Below the pieces are notes generated by a model that was given only the letters and a program-made list of their open reading frames with translations, was not told the origin of the DNA and ran no database searches. Positions 40,750 to 48,820 of a DNA stretch of 64,000 nt are shown one piece after another. The first letter of the stretch is position 1. Every line of letters starts with the position of its first letter. Source of the stretch: Dorea formicigenerans (GTDB lineage: Bacteria > Bacillota > Clostridia > Lachnospirales > Lachnospiraceae); assembly GCF_025150245.1 (NCBI RefSeq), contig NZ_CP102279.1, positions 865,423-929,422 on the forward strand, in the 5' to 3' direction. The translations under genes were made by a program, and so were the position numbers.

Positions 40750-41013
40750 ATGAAGCGGAATTATACCTATATGGTAAAATGCAGTGACGGAACATTATAC
40801 ACTGGCTGGACAACGGATCTTGAGCATCGTGTGAAAGCACATAATGACGGTGAGGGTGCGAAGTATACCCGCAGCCGTCGTCCAGTGGAACTAGTATATT
40901 ACGAAGAATACGCAACCAAAGCCGAAGCCATGAAAAGGGAGTATTCAATAAAACAGCTTACAAGGAAACAGAAAGAGAAGCTGATAGAGAATAAAAATAT
41001 GTGTATCATTTGA
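40750..41013 (+). CDS. GIY-YIG nuclease superfamily protein (YhbQ/UPF0213-like)
   Basis: With the ATG at 40750, 6 bases after GGAGAG, the product is 87 residues: YTYMVKCSDGTLYTGWTTD provides the GIY-YIG-like pair (YMV and YTG), followed by RVKAHNDGEGAKYTRSRRP and a Glu-rich helix. This is the short single-domain family (UPF0213) of presumed DNA nucleases with no settled role. A longer start at 40708 has no ribosome site. It lies 80 bp behind the adhesin on the same strand, inside the MITE-flanked block. Confidence 0.88.
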   Translation: MKRNYTYMVKCSDGTLYTGWTTDLEHRVKAHNDGEGAKYTRSRRPVELVYYEEYATKAEAMKREYSIKQLTRKQKEKLIENKNMCII

Positions 41014-41050
41014 CACTTGCGTTTTCATTAAAATGATTAAATTAATCGGA

Positions 41051-41347
41051 TTATAAAACAAATGCATACATTACCACGAAATGACATATGCTTCCGCCCA
41101 TAACGAAGAGATGGAAGATTTCATGACTTCCGAAATCTTTATGTTTCATGTTGAAAATTGGAAGCTTTAATGCGTAGATAATACCTCCGGCTGTTTAGAT
41201 TGCAATAGAGACAACGTAAATAGGACTTGGCTCATGTGTGGCTTTGATAATTAGTGGAACGGCAGCAAATACCGCCATGAGCATTCCTATAAAATGTGTG
41301 ATTGCGCTTCCTGGATCTTTTACATGTTTTTTGATTGTGTCTGACAT
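41051..41347 (-). pseudogene. Hemolysin III (HlyIII/TrhA) remnant with internal deletion
   Basis: Read on the minus strand from ATG at 41347 (AAGAAGG upstream), the sequence encodes MSDTIKKHVKDPGSAITHF and IGMLMAVFAAVPLIIKA, then after 50 residues an in-frame TAA, followed in the same frame by GGIIYALKLPIFN and HEIFHLFVMGGSICHFVVMY to a final stop. These are the beginning and the end of hemolysin III membrane proteins of about 215 residues; some 110 central residues are missing. The frame is otherwise open, so decay is recent or the break was by deletion. It abuts MITE copy 2, which may have promoted the loss. Confidence 0.8.
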
Positions 41348-41540
41348 ACGAATACCTTCTTGGAATATTGATATTTTAATATGTAGTATTAAAAACTATA
41401 TGTAGTATATATAGATATTATACCAAGGAGAAAGAAAAATCAAGGATGAAAAGAAAAAAGGGGATGTCGGTAATACCACATTTCGGCATCCGCAGTAGTA
41501 ATTAAAAGGATGGGGCTGTCGGTAAATAGACAGTTCTAAA

Positions 41541-41580
41541 CAGGGGCAGACATGACTCGTATGAGTCTTGTCTGCCCCTG
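41541..41580. repeat. Hairpin upstream of transposase gene
   Basis: CAGGGGCAGACATGACTC pairs with GAGTCTTGTCTGCCCCTG (one mismatch, GTAT loop). It is the homologue of the hairpins in both MITE copies, with a different but still paired stem. It may insulate the transposase from outside transcription. Confidence 0.85.
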
Positions 41581-41655
41581 AATTTATTTCTCAAAAAGAG
41601 AAAAAGATGGCTAACGACAACCATCTTTCTCTCCGTTCCATGTTATAATGGAACT

Positions 41656-43410
41656 ATGCAAAAACAAGATTATTATAACGACTTTTTTGAAATTGGGCAA
41701 CAGAAAATTAACTTCAGTTTCTTCGAATTGAGTTTACCCGACGACGATCCTGTCTATACCCTGAAAAAAGTGATGGAGGAATTAGATTTTTCGGGCCTGC
41801 TGGCCTGTTATTCGAATAAGGGAAGAACCGGGTATAACCCAATCATGCTGTATGCTGTTGTTACCTACGCTAACATGCGAGGAGTCAGGGCTGTTGACCG
41901 TATTGTAGATTTATGCCAGAGAGATCTTGCTTTTATCTGGCTGACCAAAGGGCAGAAACCCCAAAGGGATACTTTTTACGATTTTAAAGGGAAAAAGCTG
42001 ACGGGAGAAGTCCTGGATGAACTGAATTACCAGTTCATGCGTCGCCTGGAGAAGGAAGGGCTTATCACACCGAAAGAACTCTACATCGATGGGACAAAGA
42101 TCGAAGCAAACGCAAACAGATATACGTTCGTCTGGCGGGGCAGCCTCAACTATCATCTTGCCGGCCTGCTGGACACTATAGATGCCCTTTATGAAAAGTA
42201 TAATACGTTTCTGCACGAGAACGGGTATGGGCCTAAATACGACCTGGGGGATGCCCGGATGTTTGTGATTGAAGGAATGGATAAAGTCAGGAAGGTCATC
42301 GAAGAAAACAGGAACCGGAAACTTACAAAACATAAGAAGATCTCCAATAACACCGTCATTGAGATTGATCATTGCTCCCCGCTTGAGATCCTGAAGCTGC
42401 AGAAGAACCTGATACGGATAGCCGAAGGAGAAGGGATTGGGTTCGTTTATGGGAAAGGAAAGCATAAGCCGGAAATCCAGAAGCTTTACGAGGAACTGGA
42501 AGAATGCGGAAGCCGCCTGATGGAATATAAGGAATGTTTTGAGATCATGGGGAAAGACCGCAACAGCTATTCCAAAACAGACCTGGAAGCAACGTTCATG
42601 CGGATGAAAGAGGACCATATGCTGAACGGTCAGTTAAAACCGGCGTACAATGTCCAGATCGCAGTAGAGAACTACTTCATTATCCACGGATATGTGAGCA
42701 ATGACCGGACAGACTATAATACGCTGATTCCGGTTTTAGAAAAGCACCGGAATGCGTTTGGCGATACACTGGAGGCAGTGACTGCCGACAGCGGCTACTG
42801 CAGTGAGAAGAACCTGCTGTATCTGAAAGAGAATGAAATCAAAAGCTTCATCAAGCTTCAGGATCATGAAAAGCGGAAGACACGGGCCTACAAAGAGGAC
42901 ATTGGGAAGTATTACAACATGACATACGAGGTTTTTGAGAATGAGCATTATTACATCTGCCGTGATGGAAGGGAACTTCGCTATATCCGGACGGAAAGCA
43001 AAGAGCAGGATGGCTACACCCAGACAGTGGAGGTGTACGGGTGTGCGGACTGTAGCGGCTGCGAGCATAAATCCAAATGTCTTTATAAATACAATGAGGA
43101 AAAGAACCCAGACCGGAATAAAGTCATGAAGATCAATGAACGGTGGGAAGAACTAAAGGAAGAATCTAATGCGAATATCCAGAGTGAAGAAGGAATCCTG
43201 AAACGTCAGACACGGTCGATCCAGACAGAAGGGCATTTTGGAGATATCAAAGAGAACGAAAAATTCCGGCGATTTAATTACCGTTCAGCGGAAAAAGTGT
43301 ATAAAGAATTCATGCTGTATGCGATAGGCAGAAATCTCATGAAATACCATCGTTTTTTACATCATGAAATTGAGAAATACGAAGGGAAAAAAGGGCAGAA
43401 AACAGCTTAG
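41656..43410 (+). CDS. IS1182 family transposase
   Basis: The 584-residue protein has a helical N-terminal domain (1-110; GRTGYNPIMLYAVVTYANMRGVRAV, CQRDLAFIWLTKGQKPQRDTF) and a DDE catalytic core with D145 in LYIDGTKIEANA, D378 in VTADSGYCSE and E525 in QTEGHFGDIKEN, plus a zinc-like cysteine cluster CADCSGCEHKSKC near 460. It is full-length and appears active. There is no Shine-Dalgarno site; TATAAT at 41644-41649 sits only 7 bases before the ATG within the small hairpin GTTCCAT-GTTATA-ATGGAAC, so a leaderless message is possible. Confidence 0.95.
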   Translation: MQKQDYYNDFFEIGQQKINFSFFELSLPDDDPVYTLKKVMEELDFSGLLACYSNKGRTGYNPIMLYAVVTYANMRGVRAVDRIVDLCQRDLAFIWLTKGQKPQRDTFYDFKGKKLTGEVLDELNYQFMRRLEKEGLITPKELYIDGTKIEANANRYTFVWRGSLNYHLAGLLDTIDALYEKYNTFLHENGYGPKYDLGDARMFVIEGMDKVRKVIEENRNRKLTKHKKISNNTVIEIDHCSPLEILKLQKNLIRIAEGEGIGFVYGKGKHKPEIQKLYEELEECGSRLMEYKECFEIMGKDRNSYSKTDLEATFMRMKEDHMLNGQLKPAYNVQIAVENYFIIHGYVSNDRTDYNTLIPVLEKHRNAFGDTLEAVTADSGYCSEKNLLYLKENEIKSFIKLQDHEKRKTRAYKEDIGKYYNMTYEVFENEHYYICRDGRELRYIRTESKEQDGYTQTVEVYGCADCSGCEHKSKCLYKYNEEKNPDRNKVMKINERWEELKEESNANIQSEEGILKRQTRSIQTEGHFGDIKENEKFRRFNYRSAEKVYKEFMLYAIGRNLMKYHRFLHHEIEKYEGKKGQKTA

Positions 43411-43473
43411 CTGATGGAATGCTTCAAAAAATCCGGCCAAGGGGATTTTGCCCCCTGAAATAAGGATTACAAA

Positions 43474-43544
43474 AGGGAAGAGACAAGCCGTTGGAGAATT
43501 CAGGTCTTAAAAAAGTCCGAATTTTCTGGGATTGTCTCTTCCCT
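43474..43544 (+). terminator. Hairpin near the 3-prime end of the IS
   Basis: AGGGAAGAGACAA pairs with TTGTCTCTTCCCT around a 45-base interior. No T-run follows, so it may serve as a structural end or antisense insulator. Confidence 0.5.
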
Positions 43545-43675
43545 GCATGTCAGGGGCTAAAAATCGGTATTAACCGACAGCCCCATCCTTTTTTCTATGA
43601 AAGATGAAATTTATTTTTGACCGCAAAAATCCCTTATCTGAACAATTGGCCAACAGGCCAACAGGCCAGAAAAAT

Positions 43676-43801
43676 CTAAATCCTCACTTTTTTTAGGGTA
43701 TAGACGGGATCGTCGTCGGGTAAACTCAATTCGAAGAAACTAAAGTTAATTTTCTGTTGCCCAAACTCAAAAAAATCCTTATAATGATTACTTGTTAGCA
43801 T
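43676..43801 (-). pseudogene. Truncated IS1182-type transposase start (41 codons), copy 2
   Basis: From ATG at 43801 it reads MLTSNHYKDFFEFGQQK then INFSFFELSLPDDDPVYTL and KKVRI, ending at the same stop as copy 1. A longer frame upstream to 43873 crosses the hairpin and is unlikely to be translated. Confidence 0.82.
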
Positions 43802-43875
43802 AGTTACATTATAACATGTAACGGAGAGAAAGATGGTTGTCGTTAGCCATCTTTTTTCTTTTTTTAGATACATTT

Positions 43876-43914
43876 CAGGGAGGGTATGACTCGTTGTGAG
43901 TCATACCCTCCCTG
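43876..43914. repeat. Hairpin with compensatory changes, MITE copy 2
   Basis: CAGGGAGGGTATGACTC pairs perfectly with GAGTCATACCCTCCCTG (17 bp, 5-base loop). Homologous to 36094-36133 and 41541-41580. Confidence 0.85.
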
Positions 43915-44009
43915 CTTTGGAACTATCTATTTCCCGACAGTCCATTTCTTCAGGGGGAATAACTATATAAAGTTATCGCCTAAAATTATTAGTTACAGCT
44001 ATATTTATT

Positions 44010-45497
44010 TTACAGGCAGGAAGCGTAAGCTGCTTCTGCACCTTCTTCACGGATCTTCTTAAGATCAGCAACGATCAGTTCTTCCAGTCCTTTGATTTCT
44101 GTCAGATCCTGATCCCACATATCTTTGTTGGAAAGTACAGCTTTTACGAGTTCTTCTGCACTGTCATCTTTGTGTGCATAGTAGAAGTCAAGTGCCCATG
44201 CATCGTCCTGTACTTTGTACTCATTTCCTTTTGGTCTCTTGCATACCAAAGCTGCATCTTCACGTCTCTGAATATCATTTGAGTAGAATGCAATGTAAGC
44301 TGCAAGGCTCATTGCCAGGCAAGTAGGAATCTCACCTTTTTCGTTGATATACTCAAGGAATGAAGGCATGTTACGAGCTTTCCACTTAGATGTTGAGTTC
44401 AGAGAAATGCTCATAAGCTCATGATTTACAAATGGGTTGTTAAATCTGTCTGATACAGCTGCTGCAAAGTCAAGCAGATCCTGTTTGTCCAGTGGAAGCG
44501 TAGGGATAATCTCATCGTAAAGCATTTTGTTCATGAAGCCTTTGATCGTTTCGTTGTGCATGCAGTCACGAACGATATCCTGCCCAGACAGGTAAGCACC
44601 AAGAACGAAACCTGTATGAGCACCGTTCAGGATACGAACTTTTCTCTTCTTGTATGGAGTAACATCCTCTACAACATGTACATTTAAACCGGCTTTCTTG
44701 AATGGAAGCTTATCTTCAAGACCTGCAGGTCCTTCGATGATCCATACACCAAAGATCTCGCCGACATCAATCAATTCATCGTGATATCCATTTGCTTCTT
44801 CCATTTTCTTAACTTCTTCTGCATCACGTACACGTCCTGGAACGATACGGTCTACCAGTGTAGAACAGAATGTGTTCTTCTCATTGATCCATGTTTTGAA
44901 TTCTTCTTCAAGTCCCCAGTCATCAATGTACTCGTTGACACATTTCTGGAGTTCTTTACCATTGTTGTCGATCAGCTCACAGCTTAAAACTACAACTCCA
45001 TCTTTACCTGCTTTGTAACGCTCATAAAGTACACGTGTCAGTTTGGCAGGGAAGCTGATTGGAGGACACTGGTCAAATTTGCTTTCTGACTCGTGTACGA
45101 TACCGGCTTCTGTTGTGTTGGATACGATATACTCAAGGTCGTCACTCTTGGCAAGCTCAAGAACTGCGTCGAAATCATCATATGGATTGATACATCTGCT
45201 TACAGAAGAGATGACACGTTTTAAGTCAACTTTCTCCCCTTTTTCACTTCCGCGAAGGTACAGTGTGTAAAGTCCTTCCTGGTCGTTGATGAGTTTTGTA
45301 AGTCCCTGTGCGATTGGCTGAACTAATACAACTTTTCCGTTCCAGTCAGCTTTTTCATTTGCACAGTCAAAGAAATAATCTACAAATGCACGAAGGAAGT
45401 TTCCTTCTCCGAACTGCATAACTTTCTCTGGTGCGGATTCTTTGATATATCCGTTATAACCTGATTTCTTAAGAACTTCGTAATTTAATGTTTCCAT
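44010..45497 (-). CDS. uxaB: Tagaturonate reductase (altronate oxidoreductase)
   Basis: The 495-residue protein belongs to the mannitol dehydrogenase-type family: QFGEGNFLRAFVDYFFD near 28-44 for cofactor binding and the domain-linking RKVRILNGAHTGFVLGAYL block near 280-300 with the catalytic Lys/Asn/His set typical of polyol dehydrogenases. It reduces D-tagaturonate to D-altronate with NADH, the second step of galacturonate catabolism. It lies 41 bp behind uxaA on the same strand. GAAAGGAAG precedes the ATG. The companion fructuronate reductase (UxuB) and mannonate dehydratase are not in the window, so glucuronate must either enter through other genes or not be the main substrate. Confidence 0.93.
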   Translation of the reverse strand: METLNYEVLKKSGYNGYIKESAPEKVMQFGEGNFLRAFVDYFFDCANEKADWNGKVVLVQPIAQGLTKLINDQEGLYTLYLRGSEKGEKVDLKRVISSVSRCINPYDDFDAVLELAKSDDLEYIVSNTTEAGIVHESESKFDQCPPISFPAKLTRVLYERYKAGKDGVVVLSCELIDNNGKELQKCVNEYIDDWGLEEEFKTWINEKNTFCSTLVDRIVPGRVRDAEEVKKMEEANGYHDELIDVGEIFGVWIIEGPAGLEDKLPFKKAGLNVHVVEDVTPYKKRKVRILNGAHTGFVLGAYLSGQDIVRDCMHNETIKGFMNKMLYDEIIPTLPLDKQDLLDFAAAVSDRFNNPFVNHELMSISLNSTSKWKARNMPSFLEYINEKGEIPTCLAMSLAAYIAFYSNDIQRREDAALVCKRPKGNEYKVQDDAWALDFYYAHKDDSAEELVKAVLSNKDMWDQDLTEIKGLEELIVADLKKIREEGAEAAYASCL

Positions 45498-45538
45498 GAT
45501 TGAGTTTCTTCCTTTCTTAAATTAATGAGATATGATTT

Positions 45539-47020
45539 TTACAATGTTACACCCTGTTTAAAGATTGCCATATCGTGGAATCCGGCGATTTCGGATTTTA
45601 CTTCTTTACCGGAAGCAACTGCGATAACTTCATCGAACAGTTTTTCTGCCAGTTCAGGAAGAGTATCCCCTTCTACCAGGGTTCCACAGTTAAAGTCGAT
45701 CCAATTCTGTTTTCTGTTATTTAATGAAGAATTGGTAGAAATCTTCATAGTTGGTACAGGACATGCGAACGGTGTTCCACGACCTGTAGTAAACAGTACA
45801 ATGTGTGCACCGGAAGCAGCCAGTGCAGTAGAAGCAACCAAGTCATTTCCAGGAGCACTTAAGAGATTCAGACCTTTTGTCTTAACCTGTTCTGCATAAG
45901 ACAGTACGTCCATGACCGGAGCGCTTCCGGATTTCTGAGTACAGCCAAGAGACTTGTCCTCAAGAGTGGAGATACCACCTTTTTTATTTCCAGGAGACGG
46001 GTTTTCATAAATTGTCTGATTGTGACTCTGGAAATATTGTTTAAAGTTATTAATCAGATCAACTGTCTTTTCAAATAATACTTCGTCTTCACAACGGTTC
46101 ATTAGCTGAGTCTCAGCACCGAACATCTCAGGTACTTCTGTAAGAACAGTACTTCCGCCTTTGGAGATAAGAAGATCGGAAAATGCTCCTACGACCGGGT
46201 TGGCTGTGATACCGGAAAGTCCGTCAGAGCCACCGCATTTCATACCAATGACCAGTTCGCTGCAGTCAATGTCTTCACGTTCAAAGCTTCCAACATAAGC
46301 GGACAGATCTTCGAGAATGTTAAGTGCATCAGCAATCTCATCTTCACTTTCCTGAGCAACAAGGAAACGGACACGTTTCGGATCATAGTCGCCGATGTAA
46401 TTCTTCAGTACATCAATATTACTGTTCTCGCAGCCGAGTCCAAGAACAAGGACACCGCCGGCATTCGGATGATTGATCAGATCAGACAGAATCTTACGGG
46501 TATTCTCCTGATCATCTCCCATCTGGGAGCATCCATAAGGATGTGGGAATGCAAAAATTCCTTCTACAGATCCCTGTACATACTTCTGAGCCTTGCGTTC
46601 GATCGCAGTAGCAACGTTATTTACACAGCCTACAGTCGGAATAATCCAGATTTCATTACGGATGCCGACTTTTCCGTTCGGTCTGCGGTATCCTCTGAAA
46701 GTGCGAGGAGCTGTCGGGGTAAGTTCTGTAACAGAACGATCATAGGTGTAAGTAAGCAGATCTCCAAGTCCAGTCCGAATATTATGTGTGTGAATCCAGC
46801 TTCCGCAGCTGATGTTCTCCTTTGCAATACCGATTGGACAGCCATACTTGATAACCTGAGCATCAGCAGGAATATCAGTCAGAGCAAACTTGTGTCCCTG
46901 GGGAATGTCCTCACGGAGAGTAACCTCTGTACCGTCCACATCTAATGTACGATTTGCAGATAAAGGAGTAAGTGCAACTGCAACGTTATCATTCTGGTGA
47001 ATTTTGATAAATTCTTTCAT
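45539..47020 (-). CDS. uxaA: Altronate dehydratase
   Basis: This 493-residue protein has an N-terminal SAF domain (about 10-90; DNVAVALTPL, with the conserved GHKFALTDI and YGCPIGIA) and the UxaA core with GYRRPNGKVGIRNEIWIIPTVGC, FPHPYGCSQMGDDQENTRKIL, VLGLGCENSN and GMKCGGSDGLSGITANP. It removes water from D-altronate to give 2-keto-3-deoxygluconate, using an iron or manganese ion. GAAAGGA precedes the ATG. The promoter at 47169-47197 carries a LacI-type operator at its start point. Confidence 0.95.
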   Translation of the reverse strand: MKEFIKIHQNDNVAVALTPLSANRTLDVDGTEVTLREDIPQGHKFALTDIPADAQVIKYGCPIGIAKENISCGSWIHTHNIRTGLGDLLTYTYDRSVTELTPTAPRTFRGYRRPNGKVGIRNEIWIIPTVGCVNNVATAIERKAQKYVQGSVEGIFAFPHPYGCSQMGDDQENTRKILSDLINHPNAGGVLVLGLGCENSNIDVLKNYIGDYDPKRVRFLVAQESEDEIADALNILEDLSAYVGSFEREDIDCSELVIGMKCGGSDGLSGITANPVVGAFSDLLISKGGSTVLTEVPEMFGAETQLMNRCEDEVLFEKTVDLINNFKQYFQSHNQTIYENPSPGNKKGGISTLEDKSLGCTQKSGSAPVMDVLSYAEQVKTKGLNLLSAPGNDLVASTALAASGAHIVLFTTGRGTPFACPVPTMKISTNSSLNNRKQNWIDFNCGTLVEGDTLPELAEKLFDEVIAVASGKEVKSEIAGFHDMAIFKQGVTL

Positions 47021-47151
47021 GATAAAATCCTTTCTCTTAAAAAATGATGTTAGTACTAGTAAATGATGAAGGAGACATTAAAAATTCTAATCATCATGAA
47101 CTCACGATGAAAGAAATGTCTTCGACATCTGAATTTGTTATAAAATAAACG

Positions 47152-47165
47152 TGTAAGCGCTTACA
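47152..47165. promoter_or_regulatory. LacI-type/cre-like operator in the uxaA promoter
   Basis: TGTAAGCGCTTACA is a perfect 14-base palindrome about 4 bases past the -10 of the minus-strand uxaA promoter, at or just after the start point. It belongs to the set at 25421, 25474 and 47330. Confidence 0.8.
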
Positions 47166-47168
47166 CTA

Positions 47169-47197
47169 AACATACATCATTTTGATGTTTAGGTCAA
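47169..47197 (-). promoter_or_regulatory. Promoter of uxaA-uxaB
   Basis: On the minus strand TTGACC, 17-base spacer, TATGTT. The long leader to the uxaA start is about 140 bases. Confidence 0.7.
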
Positions 47198-47291
47198 TAA
47201 AAATGACAAATCAATTTTGCCCAAAAAGCATTTTTGGAAAAATGCACAAAAACAAGATAACAAATTTGTCGAAAAGATTGCTTAAAAACCA

Positions 47292-47321
47292 TTGATTTCA
47301 TATGTGTAGTTGGGGTAAAAT
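47292..47321 (+). promoter_or_regulatory. Promoter of uxaC
   Basis: TTGATT, 18-base spacer, TAAAAT. An operator follows within 9 bases. Confidence 0.65.
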
Positions 47322-47329
47322 GTAATAAA

Positions 47330-47343
47330 TGTAAGCGTTTACA
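47330..47343. promoter_or_regulatory. LacI-type/cre-like operator at uxaC
   Basis: TGTAAGCGTTTACA, identical to the second site of the ABC importer operon at 25474, lies at the start point of the uxaC promoter. Confidence 0.8.
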
Positions 47344-47383
47344 ATATAGACGATGCAAGCATAGAACACAGGAGGAAAGAAAA

Positions 47384-48790
47384 ATGAAGAAATTTATGGA
47401 CGAGGATTTTCTATTAACAAGTGATGCGGCAAAAAAACTTTATCATGATTATGCAGAGAATATGCCGATTGTAGATTATCATTGCCATATTAACCCACAG
47501 GAGATCTGTGAAGATAGAAAGTTTGAAAATATCACACAGGTATGGCTCGGAGGAGATCACTACAAGTGGCGTCAGATGCGTTCCAATGGTGTAGATGAGA
47601 AATATATCACAGGTGATGCTACAGATCGTGAAAAATTCCAGAAATGGGCTGAGACTCTTGAAAAACTGATCGGTAATCCACTGTATCACTGGAGTCATCT
47701 GGAGTTAAAGAGATACTTCGGATATGAAGGATACTTAAACGGTGAGACAGCAGAGGAAGTATGGAATCTTTGCAATAAGAAGCTTGCACAGGATGATATG
47801 ACCGTAAGAAATATCATTAAAAAGTCAAATGTAAAATTAATCTGTACAACAGATGATCCGATTGACACTCTTGAATATCATGAGAAACTTGCAAAAGACG
47901 ATACATTTGATGTAAAGGTACTTCCGGCATGGAGACCAGATAAGGCTATGAATCTGGAGAAACCAGAGTATCTTGATTACCTTAAAAAGTTAAGTGAAGT
48001 CAGTGGAATTGAAGTAAAGAGCTTCAAGACTCTGATCGAGGCGCTTGTAAAACGTATGGACTATTTCCAGGAGAGAGGCTGCTCTGTATCAGATCATGCT
48101 CTTGAGTATGTAATGTACGCACCGGCTTCCGAGGAAGAAATCGAGGCAATCTACAGCAAACGTCTTGCAGGTGGAGAAATCACAAAAGAAGAGGAACTGA
48201 AAGCAAAGACAGCCTTTATTCTTGCAGTTGGAAAAGAGTATAATAAACGTGACTGGGTAATGCAGCTTCATTATGGATGCAAACGTGACAATAATGTAGT
48301 ACGTTATAAACAGCTTGGACCAGATACAGGATATGACTGCATCAATAACTATGCACCATCTTCAGAAATGGCAGATATGTTAAATGCATTGTCTGATACA
48401 GATGCACTTCCTAAGACAATTCTGTACTCTCTGAATCCGAACGACAATGAGTCTATCGGAACAATCATCGGATGTTTCCAGAATGAGAAGACCGTTGGAA
48501 GAATTCAGCAGGGTAGTGCATGGTGGTTCAATGATCACAAAGTCGGAATGACAGCTCAGATGACATCACTTGCAAACCTTGGTATTTTAAGTAACTTTGT
48601 AGGAATGCTTACAGATTCCAGAAGTTTCTTATCTTACACACGTCATGAGTATTTCAGACGTATCCTTTGCGAGCTGATTGGAGGATGGGTAGATAACGGA
48701 GAGTATCCGGATGATTACAAGACACTGGAGAAGATTGTAAAGGGAATTTCTTACAACAATGCAGTGGAGTACTTTAAATTTGACGTATAG
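47384..48790 (+). CDS. uxaC: Glucuronate (uronate) isomerase
   Basis: The 468-residue protein matches the UxaC family in full: YADNMPIVDYHCHINPQEI-like metal-binding start (YHCHI near 33-37), the KRDWVMQLHYGCKRDNN block and GSAWWFNDHKVGM near the C-terminus, SYTRHEYFRRIL at about 410. It converts glucuronate to fructuronate and galacturonate to tagaturonate, feeding uxaB. AGGAGGAAAG precedes the ATG. It is transcribed with the LacI regulator 30 bp downstream and divergently from uxaA-uxaB. Confidence 0.96.
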   Translation: MKKFMDEDFLLTSDAAKKLYHDYAENMPIVDYHCHINPQEICEDRKFENITQVWLGGDHYKWRQMRSNGVDEKYITGDATDREKFQKWAETLEKLIGNPLYHWSHLELKRYFGYEGYLNGETAEEVWNLCNKKLAQDDMTVRNIIKKSNVKLICTTDDPIDTLEYHEKLAKDDTFDVKVLPAWRPDKAMNLEKPEYLDYLKKLSEVSGIEVKSFKTLIEALVKRMDYFQERGCSVSDHALEYVMYAPASEEEIEAIYSKRLAGGEITKEEELKAKTAFILAVGKEYNKRDWVMQLHYGCKRDNNVVRYKQLGPDTGYDCINNYAPSSEMADMLNALSDTDALPKTILYSLNPNDNESIGTIIGCFQNEKTVGRIQQGSAWWFNDHKVGMTAQMTSLANLGILSNFVGMLTDSRSFLSYTRHEYFRRILCELIGGWVDNGEYPDDYKTLEKIVKGISYNNAVEYFKFDV

Positions 48791-48820
48791 GAATTAGAAG
48801 CGTAGTAGGAGTTTTTGCAT

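Larger units (their letters stand above)
41512..43584 (+). mobile_element. Intact IS1182-family insertion sequence
   Basis: The 2073-bp element has inverted ends GGGGCTGTCGGTAAATA and (inverted) GGGGCTGTCGGTTAATA, one transposase gene, an upstream hairpin (41541-41580) and a downstream hairpin (43474-43544). The flanks are GGAT and ATCC, so it sits at the centre of a palindrome AAAAGGAT/ATCCTTTT; a 2-base AT duplication is possible. Confidence 0.88.
41460..43943. mobile_element. MITE-like element, copy 2, interrupted by an intact IS
   Basis: Left part 41460-41511 (GGGGATGTCGGTAATACC...AAAAGGAT) and right part 43585-43943 (ATCCTTTTTTC... to CCCGACAGTCC) together match copy 1 at 35716-36195 in the same orientation. 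The intact IS occupies the position of the terminator hairpin of copy 1. The right part has a 10-base duplication (CCAACAGGCC) compared with copy 1. Confidence 0.8.

Noticed and set aside
41911-42618. 235-codon frame antisense to the transposase
   Set aside because: It is a shadow of the transposase gene; the sense protein has the complete DDE motif set.
43676-43873. 65-codon minus-strand frame as a real small gene
   Set aside because: Only 41 codons correspond to the transposase start and the frame upstream crosses a hairpin; it is a deletion remnant.
35611-43943. CRISPR array or tandem repeats near the repeated sequences
   Set aside because: The repeats are two dispersed copies of a mobile element, with no short regularly spaced repeats.
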